Origin: Prevotella micans DSM 21469 = JCM 16134
GTDB taxonomy: Bacteria; Bacteroidota; Bacteroidia; Bacteroidales; Bacteroidaceae
Assembly: GCF_000614105.1 (NCBI RefSeq)
Contig: NZ_BAKH01000016.1
Span: 1 to 45,369, forward strand
Length of the DNA: 45,369 nt
Direction of reading: 5' to 3'
Positions within the stretch are counted from its first letter, which is position 1, and every line of letters begins with the position of its first letter. This document shows positions 10,063 to 17,994 of the stretch, piece after piece. The notes below the pieces were generated by a model. It made no database searches. It worked only from the letters and a program-made list of their open reading frames with translations, and had not been told where the DNA came from. The position numbers and the translations under genes were made by a program.

Positions 10063-11411
10063 ATGCTGGATAAACTAAGGAACGCTCTCACAGGCACGAA
10101 CGGAAGAAACAAGATATTGGTTCGCAATATCTTGTTTTCTGCTATACTGAAGGTCATCGGACTGGCAACGTCGCTCATTGTCGTGAGAGTCACACTGCAC
10201 TATCTCAACAACGAGATTTATGGCATATGGATGACCATCACATCGATAATCTATTGGATATCCGTTTTCGATATCGGCATGGGCAACGGCATGCGCAACT
10301 ATATGACCATGGCTATCTCGAAGAATAACTACCCAGAGGCGCGAGCTTATCTCAGTACAACTCTCTTTGCGCTAACTGTGATTGCTCTGGTGGCTGTGGT
10401 GCTGATGATTCTGCCCCTCTCGCTGCTCGATTTCAACAGTGTGTTCAATACTCGTGTACTACCTTCCGACGAGCTTCGTAACGCTATGGTTGTGGCTTTC
10501 GCTTTCACGATGATGCTCTTCGTTATGAAGAATATCAGCTATGTGTTCATGGCCATGCAGAAGTATGCTTTGGCCGACCTTCTCACCGTTGCGAGTAATG
10601 TTGCCGCCCTTGCAATTGTCTATGTTCTCACGAAGACAACCCAGGGCAACCTATTGCTTGTTGTTTTGGCATTCACTGCTGCCCCCGTTGTAACCTATCT
10701 TTTGGCGGCCATACCATTCTTTGTGCGCTATCCGCAGCTTCGCCCTCGGTTCGGCGAGTTCCGCAAGGACCTTCTGTCGAAAATTGTCGGGAAAGGGCTG
10801 AACTTCTTCTTCATCCAGATAACAAGTTGTTTGGTAATCTACGGCGCTCGAACATGTTTATCATTCAGTTCTGCGGGCCCGAGTCGGTAACGGTTTACAA
10901 CATTGCCTACAAGTTCTTCAATCTCATGGCCATTGCCTACACGGTTATCATTTCACCCATGTGGAACGCCTATACCGACGCCTACATAAAGGGCGATTAT
11001 GCCTGGATAAGGTCGAACTTCCGGACATCTCTATGTTCCTGGCTCATGATAGAAGTAGTTGGCGTTGTTATGCTTTTCCTTTCGCATTGGTTCTACAGAC
11101 TATGGGTCGGTTCGGCCGTGAGCGTTCCCCTTAGCGTGTCGTTGAGTGTATTTGCATTTATCTCGCTGTTCAATTTCAACAATGCTGCGACCTATCTCAT
11201 CAACGGTCTCAACAAAATTCGCGTGCAGATGATAACCTCCATCGTTGTCACCGCACTATATTTGGCTGCCATGCTTTGTTTCGGTCACCGCATAGGCATC
11301 GAAGGAGTAGTGTTCAGTATGGCCGCCGCCTATTTGGTGATGGGTGCGATTCATTTCTATCAATGCCGACTGCTCATAACCTCGCGTGCAAGCGGGATAT
11401 GGGATAAATAA
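10063..11411 (+). CDS. Polysaccharide flippase (Wzx/MATE-like), one-base frameshift
   Basis: This is a multi-spanning membrane protein of the oligosaccharide flippase family, which moves lipid-linked repeat units across the inner membrane. The first frame runs from 10063 (MLDKLRNAL) to a stop at 10890; the second continues to 11411. They join at 10847-10848: adding one base restores YGASNMFIIQFCGPESVTVYN and gives about 449 residues with roughly 12 membrane segments. I chose ATG 10063 because an upstream in-frame ATG at 10027 lies inside the preceding gene. The position between the export gene and a glycosyltransferase supports a role in Wzx/Wzy-type assembly. Confidence 0.83.
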
Positions 11412-11423
11412 ATTTCTCGGAAG

Positions 11424-12688
11424 ATGAAGAACAAGGTGAGCATCATAACCGTTGTATTCAACGACGCAGCAAACATTCGGGAAACCATTGAGAGCGCCCT
11501 TGGGCAAACTTATCAGGAGAAGGAATATATAATCATAGACGGCGGCAGTACCGACGGAACTGTGGAGATTATAAATGAATATGTCGACAGGATAGATTAT
11601 TTCTCGTCCGAGTCCGACAATGGTATTTTCGATGCTATGAACAAGGGCGCACAACATGCCGCAGGCGAATGGATAAACTTCCTCAACTCCGGCGACACTT
11701 TCGCCTCGCCCCGCGCTCTGGAGCAGGTAATCGAGCTTGGTAAAGCAGATGAGGCCGATGTGATATATGCCGACAGTATTCAAATCAGCGGGCAGGATAG
11801 TCTGGCCATATCGACTCCTGACGACGCATCGCAGTTGGCCCTTTATCCAATATATCGCCACGGTTCATCGCTCGTCAGAACTCGCCTGCAACTCGAATAT
11901 CCTTTCGACACGGCGCAGTCAAAAGCCCTCGGATTCGCACTCGACTATCACATGATATACACCCTCTTCCGCTCCGGATGTCGCTTCTGCAAGGCAAACA
12001 CCACCCTGCAAACCTACCGGCTCGAGGGTACATCCAATTACCCCTATCGCAGTTTGCTCTACAACTACCGAATCACCCGTCGCGGCGGCTCGCTACTTGC
12101 AACAACCCTCTTTTTCCTTAAAGGAACGGTGCGCCAGATGCTCAAGTCGAGCACGGCATACCGATGGATGTTCGCCTTTCTGGAGGAATATATGGTTAAC
12201 GATATTCTGCCGCATATTCCCTTCTGGGCCTTGCGCCGACCGCTACTCCGAGTGGCCCGATTGCGTATCGGCCAGAAGAGTTTCATCATGAAACGGTGTT
12301 ACATCATGAACGCCAACCGCGTTGTTATAGGTAATTACACCCATCTTAACCGTGGTTGCATGCTCGACGCCCGCGGGGGAATCGAAATCGGATCGAATGT
12401 TTCGTTATCCTACGATTGCAGGCTCATCACCGGCAGTCATTCCGTCCGTTCGCCTCACTTCTCGGCTAGCTATCTGCCCATCCGCATTGGCGATTATGCC
12501 TGGCTGGGCGTTGGTGCAACCGTTTTGCAGGGCGTTACGGTGGGCGAAGGGGCCGTAGTGTGTGCCGGCGCTGTCGTTACTCGCGATGTTGAGCCTTACG
12601 CCATCGTCGGTGGAGTGCCCGCCCGAAAGATAGGTGAGCGGCCAGGGGGGTGGACTACCATTGCGTATGGGATGCTCCTTTTACCTAG
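11424..12688 (+). CDS. Family 2 glycosyltransferase fused to hexapeptide acyltransferase, frameshift near the end
   Basis: The N-terminal half (residues 1-240) is a GT-A fold glycosyltransferase: VSIITVVFNDAANIRETIES, the nucleotide-sugar motif IIDGGSTDGT, and FLNSGD. The C-terminal part (about residues 290-410) is a left-handed beta-helix acyltransferase with hexapeptide repeats (VVIGNYTHLNRGCMLDARGG, IGDYAWLGVGATVLQGVTVG, AIVGGVPARKIGER). It probably adds a sugar and acetylates a product of the same polysaccharide. As sequenced, the frame runs on to 12746 through repeat DNA. Adding one G to the G6 run at 12645-12650 gives the family-like ending VDYHCVWDAPFT with a stop at 12688 and 421 residues, so I place the end there. 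A true two-domain fusion of this kind is uncommon. Confidence 0.82.
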
Positions 12689-12709
12689 CAGTTATATGCT
12701 TCATCGCCT

Positions 12710-12827
12710 TCCGTCACCCTTCGGGGTTAACGTCGACCGGGCATGATTACAGGGGTTTCGCTGTCGCTCCACCGCCTGCCTGTGGTCTTGCCACCCCTAC
12801 GGGGTTCCGTCGCTTCGACGAGAGGGC
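12710..12827 (+). repeat. 118-bp direct repeat, copy 1
   Basis: This copy starts TTCCGTCACCCTTCGGGG and matches 13146-13263 with a single mismatch by eye (GTCGACC versus GTCTACC). It begins 21 bp after the restored stop of the glycosyltransferase gene. It contains small GC-rich hairpins such as CCCCTACGGGG. Reading frames across it look like noncoding repeat. Confidence 0.85.
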
Positions 12828-12973
12828 GACAGTCGTCCCTTGCGGTGGGTGATAGCCGTCCCTAAGGGTGGGTAATAATCGCTCCTAAGGGTGGGCGACA
12901 GTCGTCCCTAGCGGCAGGCAACAACCGTTCCTAAGGGCGGACAATAGTCGTTCCTAAGGGTGGGCGATTGTCG
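12828..12973. repeat. 23-bp tandem array, first block
   Basis: About six units of 23 bp follow one another, each a variant of GTGGGCGACAGTCGTCCCT followed by AAGG or AGCG. The unit core CCTAAGG is close to palindromic. Because 23 is not a multiple of three, long frames through it are incidental. The array continues as the second block at 13264. Confidence 0.8.
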
Positions 12974-12980
12974 AGTCGGA

Positions 12981-13085
12981 GGAGCCCCGGAGGGGCGGTG
13001 GACCATAGGCAGGTGGTGGAGCCCGGCAGGGCGGAACCCCTGCACAATAGTCGACCTCAAGTGGAGAGCCCCGAAGGGGCGACGG
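12981..13085 (-). repeat. Inverted diverged copy of the 118-bp repeat
   Basis: Read on the minus strand this stretch (CCGTCGCCCCTTCGGGG ... CCTGCCTATGGTC) aligns with the two flanking plus-strand copies (CCGTCACCCTTCGGGG ... CCTGCCTGTGGTC). It is clearly more diverged than those two are from each other. Confidence 0.65.
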
Positions 13086-13145
13086 AACGTAATCAGACTG
13101 TACAATCCCTGACCGCAGGGAGACGACGAAGGCGACAAACGGGCG

Positions 13146-13263
13146 TCCGTCACCCTTCGGGGTTAACGTCTACCGGGCATGATTACAGGGGTTTCGCTGT
13201 CGCTCCACCGCCTGCCTGTGGTCTTGCCACCCCTACGGGGTTCCGTCGCTTCGACGAGAGGGC
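13146..13263 (+). repeat. 118-bp direct repeat, copy 2
   Basis: This is the second copy of the sequence at 12710-12827, offset by exactly 436 bp and nearly identical. It is followed, like copy 1, by a 23-bp array, so a larger unit of repeat plus array has been duplicated. Confidence 0.85.
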
Positions 13264-13632
13264 AACAGCTGTCTCTAGCGGCGGGTGATAGTCGTCCCTA
13301 AGGGTGGGTAATAATCGCTCCTAAGGGTGGGCGACAGTCGTCCCTAGCGGCGGGTGATAATCGTTTCTAAGAGTAGGCAACAGTCGTCCCTAGCGGCAGA
13401 TAACAGCCGTTCCTAAGGGTGGGCGATTGTCGTTCTTAGTCGAAGACAACAGTTATCCCTAAGGGTGGGCAACAGTTGTCCCTAAGGGCGGGTAACAGTC
13501 GTTCCTAGCGGAAGACAACAGTTGTCCCTAAGGGTGGGCAACAGTCGTTCCTAAGGGTGGGCGGTTGTCGTCTAACTTAAGTGTCGGTTTTCGTTTAACT
13601 TAAGTGTTGATTGTCGTTTAACTTAAGCGGTA
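13264..13632. repeat. 23-bp tandem array, second block
   Basis: About sixteen 23-bp units continue the pattern of the first block. The last three are AT-richer: CCTAAGG becomes ACTTAAG, in units like GTGTTGATTGTCGTTTAAC. Units vary at a few fixed positions while keeping their length. The block ends just before the inverted-repeat element upstream of the wzz-like gene. Confidence 0.8.
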
Positions 13633-13634
13633 AA

Positions 13635-13825
13635 CCGATGCCTGTCCAATCACCCCTCGAGCCGAAGAGGCCGAATCCATATAGAGGCCGGTGGGCCCGA
13701 ATATAAAGTATGGATATATGCCCGATACAACCACAAGGGGCGTTCTGTAATCGATGATAACGTCGGGCCTGTTGGCTCGCATATTTTTCGGCCTAAGGAG
13801 CGAGGGGTGACCGGACAGACATCGG
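13635..13825. repeat. Inverted-repeat element upstream of the wzz-like gene
   Basis: The left arm (13635-13676, starting CCGATGCCTGTCC and including CACCCCTCG and GGCCGAA) is the imperfect reverse complement of the right arm (13787-13825, TTCGGCC ... CGAGGGGTGA ... GGACAGACATCGG). Arms are about 40 bp with a few mismatches and a small gap. The enclosed segment is about 110 bp and itself has short GC-rich palindromes such as GGGCCC. It could be a MITE-like element, a large RNA hairpin, or a recombination target. I saw no TAnnTTTG promoter inside it in either direction, which argues against a classic invertible capsule promoter. Confidence 0.65.
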
Positions 13826-13884
13826 AGCTATACTCCACCCCGGAAACATACGTGATTAATAAAGAACACCTAGTTTTATAGAAT

Positions 13885-15022
13885 ATGAAAGAAGAGAATC
13901 CATCGAAAGAATTTGACATCATACGAGCGCTTTCGAAAATGTTCAAGCGAAAATGGTCGCTCGCTATATTCCTTATCACCTTCACGGTGTTGGGAATTAT
14001 CGTGGCCGTCAATAACCCGAAAACTTACACGTCGGAAGTTATTCTAGCCCCGAGATTCAAAGTGGAGGTCTGTCGGACAATATATCCGATATGGCTTCTA
14101 AATTCGGATTCGATATAGGAGGGAAGAAATCGCCCGATGCCATATATCCCGAGATATATCCCGTTGTGGTGGGCTCGACAGAATTCATTAGAAACCTGTT
14201 CGACGTGCGAGTACGAATCGTGGGCAACGACACTGTGAGAACCTATATCGAACATCTTACCAAAGACAACAAAGCCCCATTCTGGCGCTGTGGATGCTGA
14301 AACTGTCGCAGAAAATGAACAAGAACGATAAACTGCTCAAAGCAGGCGCAGGCACCGGCGAAAAAGATGAGTTCCAGATGTCGAAGCTCGACTACGACCG
14401 GTGCGAAATAATCCGAGCAAACGTGGCATGCCTGGTGGATAACAAAACAAGTATCATCACCATTTCGTGTACCGACCAAGACCCGCTCGTGGCAGCTATC
14501 TTGGCCGACACTATCCAGCAACGACTGCAGGAGTACATCAACAAATACAAAACAAAGAAGTCGCGTAACGACGTGCGCTACTATAAGAAACTCGTCGGCG
14601 AGGCACTCGCAGGCTACAAGAAAGCACAGGCGAAATACGCCGCTTATGCCGACTCTAACCAAGACCTAACGTTGCAAATTTACCAGTCGAAAGTCGAAGA
14701 ACTCGAGAACGATATGCAGATGAAATATAACGTCTATACCCAGATGATGGCCCAATATCAAGGCGCAATGGCCAAGCTGCAAGAGTCGACTCCTGCCTAC
14801 ACCGTTCTGCAACGCCCCGTGATGCCCTATAAAGCATCGAGCACTCCGCGGTCGCTTATCGTCGTGGCCTTCTTCTTCCTAGGCTTCCTTCTCGACGCCG
14901 TGTGGGCACTGCTCATCGCACCGCATCTGCCCCGGACACGTTTACCGAAGATTCCCAAAATGCCAGACTTCTCGAAGATGCAACTGCCAAAGCTGAATAA
15001 GCCGCGCGACTGGTTTAAATAA
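13885..15022 (+). CDS. Wzz-type polysaccharide chain-length regulator, two one-base frameshifts
   Basis: The assembled protein has an N-terminal membrane segment (SLAIFLITFTVLGIIVAV, about residues 32-49), a long periplasmic helical region and a second membrane segment near the C-terminus (LIVVAFFFLGFLLDAVWALL), the layout of the Wzz/chain-length determinant family. It sets polysaccharide length together with the polymerase. Three frames must be joined: one base is missing at 14051-14052 (restoring ILAPEIQSGGLSDNISDMAS) and one G at 14284-14285 (restoring KAPFWALWMLKLSQKM). The repaired product is about 379 residues, normal for the family. The tail is rich in Pro and Lys (KIPKMPDFSKMQLPKL). 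The polymerase gene starts 22 nt downstream. Confidence 0.85.
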
Positions 15023-15044
15023 CTTCATAGGCCTAAAACAAGAG

Positions 15045-16193
15045 ATGGTCACCACACCCGTACCCTATTTCACCCTTGTTGCCCTGCTCGAGGTGTGTGC
15101 ATTCTTCTATGCGTCGCCCTCGGCAAACGAGCGGGTGAAGCAATACAGTACGGGGTTTGCCATCTTCTTCTTCTTCTTCTTTCTGGCCTTCCGAGGATTC
15201 ATCTTCAGCGACTGGATAACCTACTATTCCTACTTTCACCAAGCTAAGCTGAGCGATGTTTTCGATTATAAACTTGGGATGATTGATAATTTTGAACCCG
15301 GTTTCGTGATTCTTAACCTCGTGTGCCGAGCAATGTTCGACGAATTTTTCTTCTTTCAGTTCGTGATATGTCTCGCAAACCTGATTCTTCTGCTCAATTT
15401 CTTCAAAGGACGAATCGATAACATACCCTTTGCACTGATGCTCTACTTCGTGTTTGGCGGACTTGACATAAGCATCAACCTCTTCCGAAACTCAATGGCT
15501 ATAATGCTTTTCCTCAACGCCCTGCCGTTCCTCGAAAAACGCCAGCCTGTGCCTTATTTCACGCTCTGTTTGCTGGGTGCTTCGTTCCATGCTACGGGTC
15601 TCATCTATCTGCCGCTCTATTTCGTGCTGCATCGTAAGATGAACCGGTGGGTTTATCTAGGCATAATCATCGCGTGCAACATTATCTTCTTGCTCAACAT
15701 CCCGGTTGTTCTCTCAACCGCAACTTTGCTGGGACTAGACGAGCAGTTCAGCGCAAAACTACGCGCCTATACCGAGCTTTACAACAAGGCAACGCCCTTC
15801 TCAATTGGCTATATGGAACGATTCATGACCAGCTTCTTAGTGATTTGCTACTACAATAAACTACGTGCGCTTAACAAGAGCAATACAATCTTTGTGAACG
15901 CTCTGCTTGGCTATCTAATTGCTTTCTTCTTCTTCAGTCAGTTCGACACGCTAAGCAAGCGTTTAGGCATGCTTTTCATCTTCTCTTATTGGATTCTTTG
16001 GAGCGAACTAATCAAGTGTTTTTCAATTCGCACCAACCGTAAGCTCTTTATAGCTTTCGTGTCACTCTATAGCCTTGTTAAGATATGGTCGTTGACCCGC
16101 TTGCCAAGTATGGAATACGACAATATCCTCTTTGGTCATAAGTCTTATCAAGAGCGCCTCTTCATATTCAATCGCACTTTTGAGGAACAATAA
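15045..16193 (+). CDS. EpsG-family polysaccharide polymerase (Wzy-like)
   Basis: This 382-residue protein has about ten hydrophobic segments and the EpsG-type core: FRGFIFSDWITYYSYF near residue 45, then GLDISINLFRNSMAIMLF near residue 142 and LGASFHATGLIYLPLYF near residue 180. EpsG proteins are thought to polymerise repeat units at the periplasmic face of the inner membrane. No frameshift is seen here. Its position after the chain-length regulator and in the same direction as the flippase and glycosyltransferase supports membership of one surface-polysaccharide operon, which ends at the hairpin at 16282. Confidence 0.85.
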   Translation: MVTTPVPYFTLVALLEVCAFFYASPSANERVKQYSTGFAIFFFFFFLAFRGFIFSDWITYYSYFHQAKLSDVFDYKLGMIDNFEPGFVILNLVCRAMFDEFFFFQFVICLANLILLLNFFKGRIDNIPFALMLYFVFGGLDISINLFRNSMAIMLFLNALPFLEKRQPVPYFTLCLLGASFHATGLIYLPLYFVLHRKMNRWVYLGIIIACNIIFLLNIPVVLSTATLLGLDEQFSAKLRAYTELYNKATPFSIGYMERFMTSFLVICYYNKLRALNKSNTIFVNALLGYLIAFFFFSQFDTLSKRLGMLFIFSYWILWSELIKCFSIRTNRKLFIAFVSLYSLVKIWSLTRLPSMEYDNILFGHKSYQERLFIFNRTFEEQ

Positions 16194-16281
16194 TATTCCA
16201 CCCTTTTCTGCTGAATAGAGTTACGGAGAACTAAGTTCTGGTAGTCGGATGATTTGCGTTTTTCAATGGCTATTTTATAGG

Positions 16282-16322
16282 CAACTCGGAGATTTCTTAT
16301 AGCAAAAGAAATCTCCGAGTTG
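16282..16322. terminator. Bidirectional terminator hairpin
   Basis: CAACTCGGAGATTTC pairs perfectly with GAAATCTCCGAGTTG around an 11-nt loop. It lies between the convergent EpsG-like gene and the minus-strand unknown gene and could end both transcripts. Confidence 0.8.
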
Positions 16323-16332
16323 TTATGAATGG

Positions 16333-17226
16333 CTATCGATGTAATATTCCAACGATTTGTTTTGCATCGGAAGGAGCAGGTATTGTGGTAAGGACAACAA
16401 TGAGCCTCTCGCCAATGAAGGAAGGCATAATCACTTGGTCGTTTTCCGAGCGGAATACGGGACTGATGGAGGCAACCGAACTCGGGGAGTTGTTATTTAA
16501 CCATTGCTTGGTTTCTTCGAACGACCGGAGTATTACCGGTGAGCCACCTCCCTGTTTCGGTATGATTATAGTTCTGTCAAACTTGCCGAAGTTCTTTTCT
16601 CGGTCGTTATTGTCGACCATCTTGAACCATGTCTCTTTTATCTTATCCATATTTCCTTCGATGTCGGAGTATGACATCTCGATTTCTTTTATCGGCTCGT
16701 CCATCGGGGCTATGAACACTGCTTTGAAATTATTGGAATATCGGTCGGTACCTTTCATCATAAGCAATTGTCGTCCCGGTGGAATTATTCCAGTGCTGGT
16801 TACTCGGAAGAATTGTTCGCGAAGAGTTTCTTCGAAGCTCTTGCCAAGGAAGCGGAAATACCATTTCCATCTGTCATGTACAGTTAGCGATGCAACGATG
16901 ATTTGCAGTTTACCTTTATCACACTGTAATTCGAGGTTTGTTTTGTCGTTGAATCTGAAATTGGTTTTGAGCAAATCGGTTTGCCAATCTACATCGTTCA
17001 ACGCCTGAACGAACTGTTCTTTGGTTACGTACTTTTTGTAATCAGCATTCGGAAGTTTCCCTGACGCATCATATTTCCCGATGAACGAAACATGGTATTT
17101 CGCCTCTTTTTCGGCAGAGACTACTTCCAGAAGTTTCATGAATACTTCCTTATTATTGACTCTTTCCACCGGCGTTAGCTTAAAGACCACGTTCAGAGAA
17201 TCAATCTGTTCATGCTCCATATTCAT
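16333..17226 (-). CDS. Unknown protein, possibly the C-terminal part of the upstream lipoprotein
   Basis: I do not recognise this 297-residue product. It has no signal peptide, no membrane segment and no catalytic motif I can name; it looks like a soluble mixed alpha/beta protein (FVQALNDVDWQTDLLKTNF, KWYFRFLGKSFEETLREQFF). It starts 20 nt after the lipoprotein stop. Its frame is open well upstream of the ATG and reads sensibly there (IFNLEHFLISFEGNNMNMEH). The shift between the two frames is in the same direction as the eight clear frameshifts in this window. One missing base near 17285 would make a single lipoprotein of about 455 residues. Otherwise it is the second gene of a two-gene operon. 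Confidence 0.6.
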   Translation of the reverse strand: MNMEHEQIDSLNVVFKLTPVERVNNKEVFMKLLEVVSAEKEAKYHVSFIGKYDASGKLPNADYKKYVTKEQFVQALNDVDWQTDLLKTNFRFNDKTNLELQCDKGKLQIIVASLTVHDRWKWYFRFLGKSFEETLREQFFRVTSTGIIPPGRQLLMMKGTDRYSNNFKAVFIAPMDEPIKEIEMSYSDIEGNMDKIKETWFKMVDNNDREKNFGKFDRTIIIPKQGGGSPVILRSFEETKQWLNNNSPSSVASISPVFRSENDQVIMPSFIGERLIVVLTTIPAPSDAKQIVGILHR

Positions 17227-17246
17227 ATTATTCCCTTCGAACGATA

Positions 17247-17699
17247 TTAAGAAGTGTTCAAGGTTGAATATTTCTGTACCTCGGAAGGCTCCTGTCCGTT
17301 GCTCAGCGCGCTGATTGTTCTGTCGGATCGCATGCCGAACAGTTCGATGAGTCTGCTGATGGAGGCGTTTACATAAGTGAGATTCACTTTTACGGCAATC
17401 TGGCTATGTTGTTTACTCAAGACATCTTCGACGGAAACTGAAGTGGAGCCTTTGGCTTTTCCGATTAGTAAGATTTCATGATTTTTAGTCAGTTCAGGCT
17501 TTACGATGGTTGTATCGGCCGAGACAATGTGATAAGAACCACTTCCTTGCGCGATGACAACCTTTGTAGTATCACCTTTTGCCAATGTGATTTCAGTTTT
17601 CTCGACTTTCAAGTCGGCATAATTCTCTTCTTTGTTACAACTACCTGTTGTAATTAACACGATGCCAGTCAAGGCAAATAATGCTAGTTTACTTCTCAT
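17247..17699 (-). CDS. Lipoprotein with bacterial Ig-like (BIG2-type) region
   Basis: The N-terminus MRSKLALFALTGIVLITTGSC is a lipoprotein signal with the modified Cys at residue 21. After it comes a region typical of bacterial Ig-like folds (KTEITLAKGDTTKVVIAQGS, then IVKPELTKNHEILLIGKAKG and STSVSVED). It should be membrane-anchored in the envelope, and the surface is possible in Bacteroidota. The C-terminal 20 residues (SNGQEPSEVQKYSTLNTS) look unlike the rest and may be read in the wrong frame; see the downstream gene. A -7 box at 17765 fits transcription of this gene. Confidence 0.75.
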   Translation of the reverse strand: MRSKLALFALTGIVLITTGSCNKEENYADLKVEKTEITLAKGDTTKVVIAQGSGSYHIVSADTTIVKPELTKNHEILLIGKAKGSTSVSVEDVLSKQHSQIAVKVNLTYVNASISRLIELFGMRSDRTISALSNGQEPSEVQKYSTLNTS

Positions 17700-17764
17700 A
17701 GATTTTTGTTTTTGAAGTTATAAATAAAAATTTTTGTATTTCTCCGCTATTGGAGAAGTGGCTG

Positions 17765-17772
17765 CAAATATA
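17765..17772 (-). promoter_or_regulatory. -7 box for the BIG2-type lipoprotein
   Basis: TATATTTG on the minus strand matches TAnnTTTG and lies 65 nt upstream of the lipoprotein ATG at 17699. The rest of the gap 17700-17994 shows no further structure apart from the nadB promoter. Confidence 0.55.
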
Positions 17773-17941
17773 CAGCTGTTTGTTCATAAACACTCTTCTT
17801 TGCGATTCTGCACTTAGGAATATCAATACAAAGTCGAAAGAGGACGATCACTAATTTAGGTTAGCACTAGCAATAATCACGTAGAGTATTCCAGGCTTAC
17901 TACTTTTTCCTTGCATCGTATGAGCAACGCTTTAATTCGAG

Positions 17942-17949
17942 TAACTTTG
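17942..17949 (+). promoter_or_regulatory. -7 box for the nadBAC operon
   Basis: TAACTTTG fits TAnnTTTG and lies 45 nt before the nadB ATG. A short 11-codon frame (17970-18005) overlaps the nadB start in another frame and could influence translation; I saw no other regulatory site. Confidence 0.6.
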
Positions 17950-17994
17950 CCCGTAATTATTCAGATCGTATGAAAACAGAATACATGAAGAACT

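Noticed and set aside
12634..13288. Open frames of 70-106 codons in the repeat island
   Set aside because: They follow GC-rich direct repeats and 23-bp units, contain repeated words in shifting frames and look noncoding.
13635..13825. Classic invertible capsule promoter
   Set aside because: No TAnnTTTG box is visible inside the inverted repeats on either strand and no recombinase gene is in the window, so I list it only as an inverted-repeat element.
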